Source: CAINDZ01 sp041908585 (GTDB taxonomy: Bacteria; Krumholzibacteriota; Krumholzibacteriia; LZORAL124-64-63). From it: DNA of 5,886 nucleotides. This document shows positions 5,627-5,886 of the stretch, one piece after another. Numbering within the stretch: position 1 is the stretch's first letter; each line of letters begins with the position of its first letter. The translations under genes and the position numbers were made by a program. The stretch covers positions 1-5,886 of the forward strand of contig JAYRFB010000076.1 of assembly GCA_041908585.1 (NCBI GenBank). The letters run 5' to 3'. The notes below the pieces were generated by a model. That model worked only from the letters and a program-made list of their open reading frames with translations. It was not told where the DNA came from and did no database searches.

Positions 5627-5886
5627 GTTCGTCCCTTTCCGAGCGCGGCCAGCACCGCCGTTGCCGGTCGCGGCTCGCGGCTGTCGCCAAGGTCGGCGAA
5701 GCCCAGGCCGTGCAGGACTTCCGCCACCAGGAAGCAGCTGCCCGTGGCCAGCACCGCGTCGCCCGGTTGCAGGCTGGCGGCCAGGTGGCCCAGCGCCACG
5801 GGCAGGCTGGCCGGCACCAGGTGCTCGCCGGGACCCGGCAGCGCGCCCCGCGCCGGGGCCAGGCCCCAGCTGCCGAACAGTTCAAC
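5623..5886 (-). CDS. folC: Folylpolyglutamate/dihydrofolate synthase-like protein, C-terminal 87 residues
   Basis: Only the 3' end is in the window; the frame is open to the right edge and ends at TGA 5625-5623. The segment GDAVLATGSCFLVAEVLHGLG corresponds to the conserved end of the Mur-ligase-like C-terminal domain of FolC (hydrophobic strand, G-S, then a helix with V-x-E-V-L), preceded by a helix resembling the A-L-x-x-A region. FolC adds glutamate to folates, and in many bacteria also makes dihydrofolate. The ATP-binding and central domains lie outside the window, so the call rests on this short stretch. The stop overlaps the ROK kinase GTG start by 4 nt, indicating co-translation. Other Mur-ligase-fold enzymes are less likely, because the G-S-x-x-L-V-x-E-V-L ending is characteristic of FolC. 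Confidence 0.75.
   Translation of the reverse strand, partial: VELFGSWGLAPARGALPGPGEHLVPASLPVALGHLAASLQPGDAVLATGSCFLVAEVLHGLGFADLGDSREPRPATAVLAALGKGRT

Noticed and set aside
5115..5885. Long minus-strand frame overlapping the ROK kinase and folC ends
   Set aside because: Arg/Pro-rich out-of-phase translation with no motifs; the ROK and FolC frames explain this DNA fully.

Overview
This is a GC-rich window (roughly 70% G+C by eye) in which every gene I can support lies on the minus strand. Read in the direction of transcription (high to low coordinate) it holds: the 3' end of a folylpolyglutamate synthase-like gene, a complete ROK-family sugar kinase, a very large LptD outer-membrane LPS-assembly protein, a small HU-family DNA-binding protein, and the 5' part of a secreted 5'-nucleotidase/metallophosphatase-family gene that runs off the left edge. 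LptD implies a diderm (Gram-negative) bacterium with LPS. The high GC, the very long LptD and the gene mix would fit a GC-rich FCB-group or deltaproteobacteria-like lineage, but the sequence does not fix the phylum.

Region by region: 5623-5886 (folC-like) overlaps the ROK kinase start by 4 nt (GTGA), and the ROK kinase stop overlaps the LptD start by 1 nt (TGATG), so 5886 to 894 looks like one translationally coupled operon. It ends at a plausible hairpin-plus-T4 terminator (860-888). The HU gene (512-805) then has its own near-consensus promoter (TTGACA) and a perfect AGGAGG Shine-Dalgarno. A 178-nt gap (334-511) carries an extended -10 promoter and a GC hairpin in the leader of the last gene. 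No gene-free stretch exceeds 300 bases.

The most interesting feature is in the last gene. Its reading frame contains an in-frame TGA at 154-156, yet the same frame continues without interruption to the window edge with clear family sequence on both sides (LSDVKGKIEPCG before, GGLARRA and LNLDAGD after). The TGA falls in a C-G-(TGA) motif where I recall cysteine in homologues (CGC). Downstream is a hairpin with a bulged U and an apical loop beginning GG, which resembles the bacterial SECIS recognised by SelB. I read it as a secreted selenoprotein of the metallophosphatase/5'-nucleotidase superfamily with a Cys-Gly-Sec motif, which a standard gene caller would truncate to 59 residues or miss.
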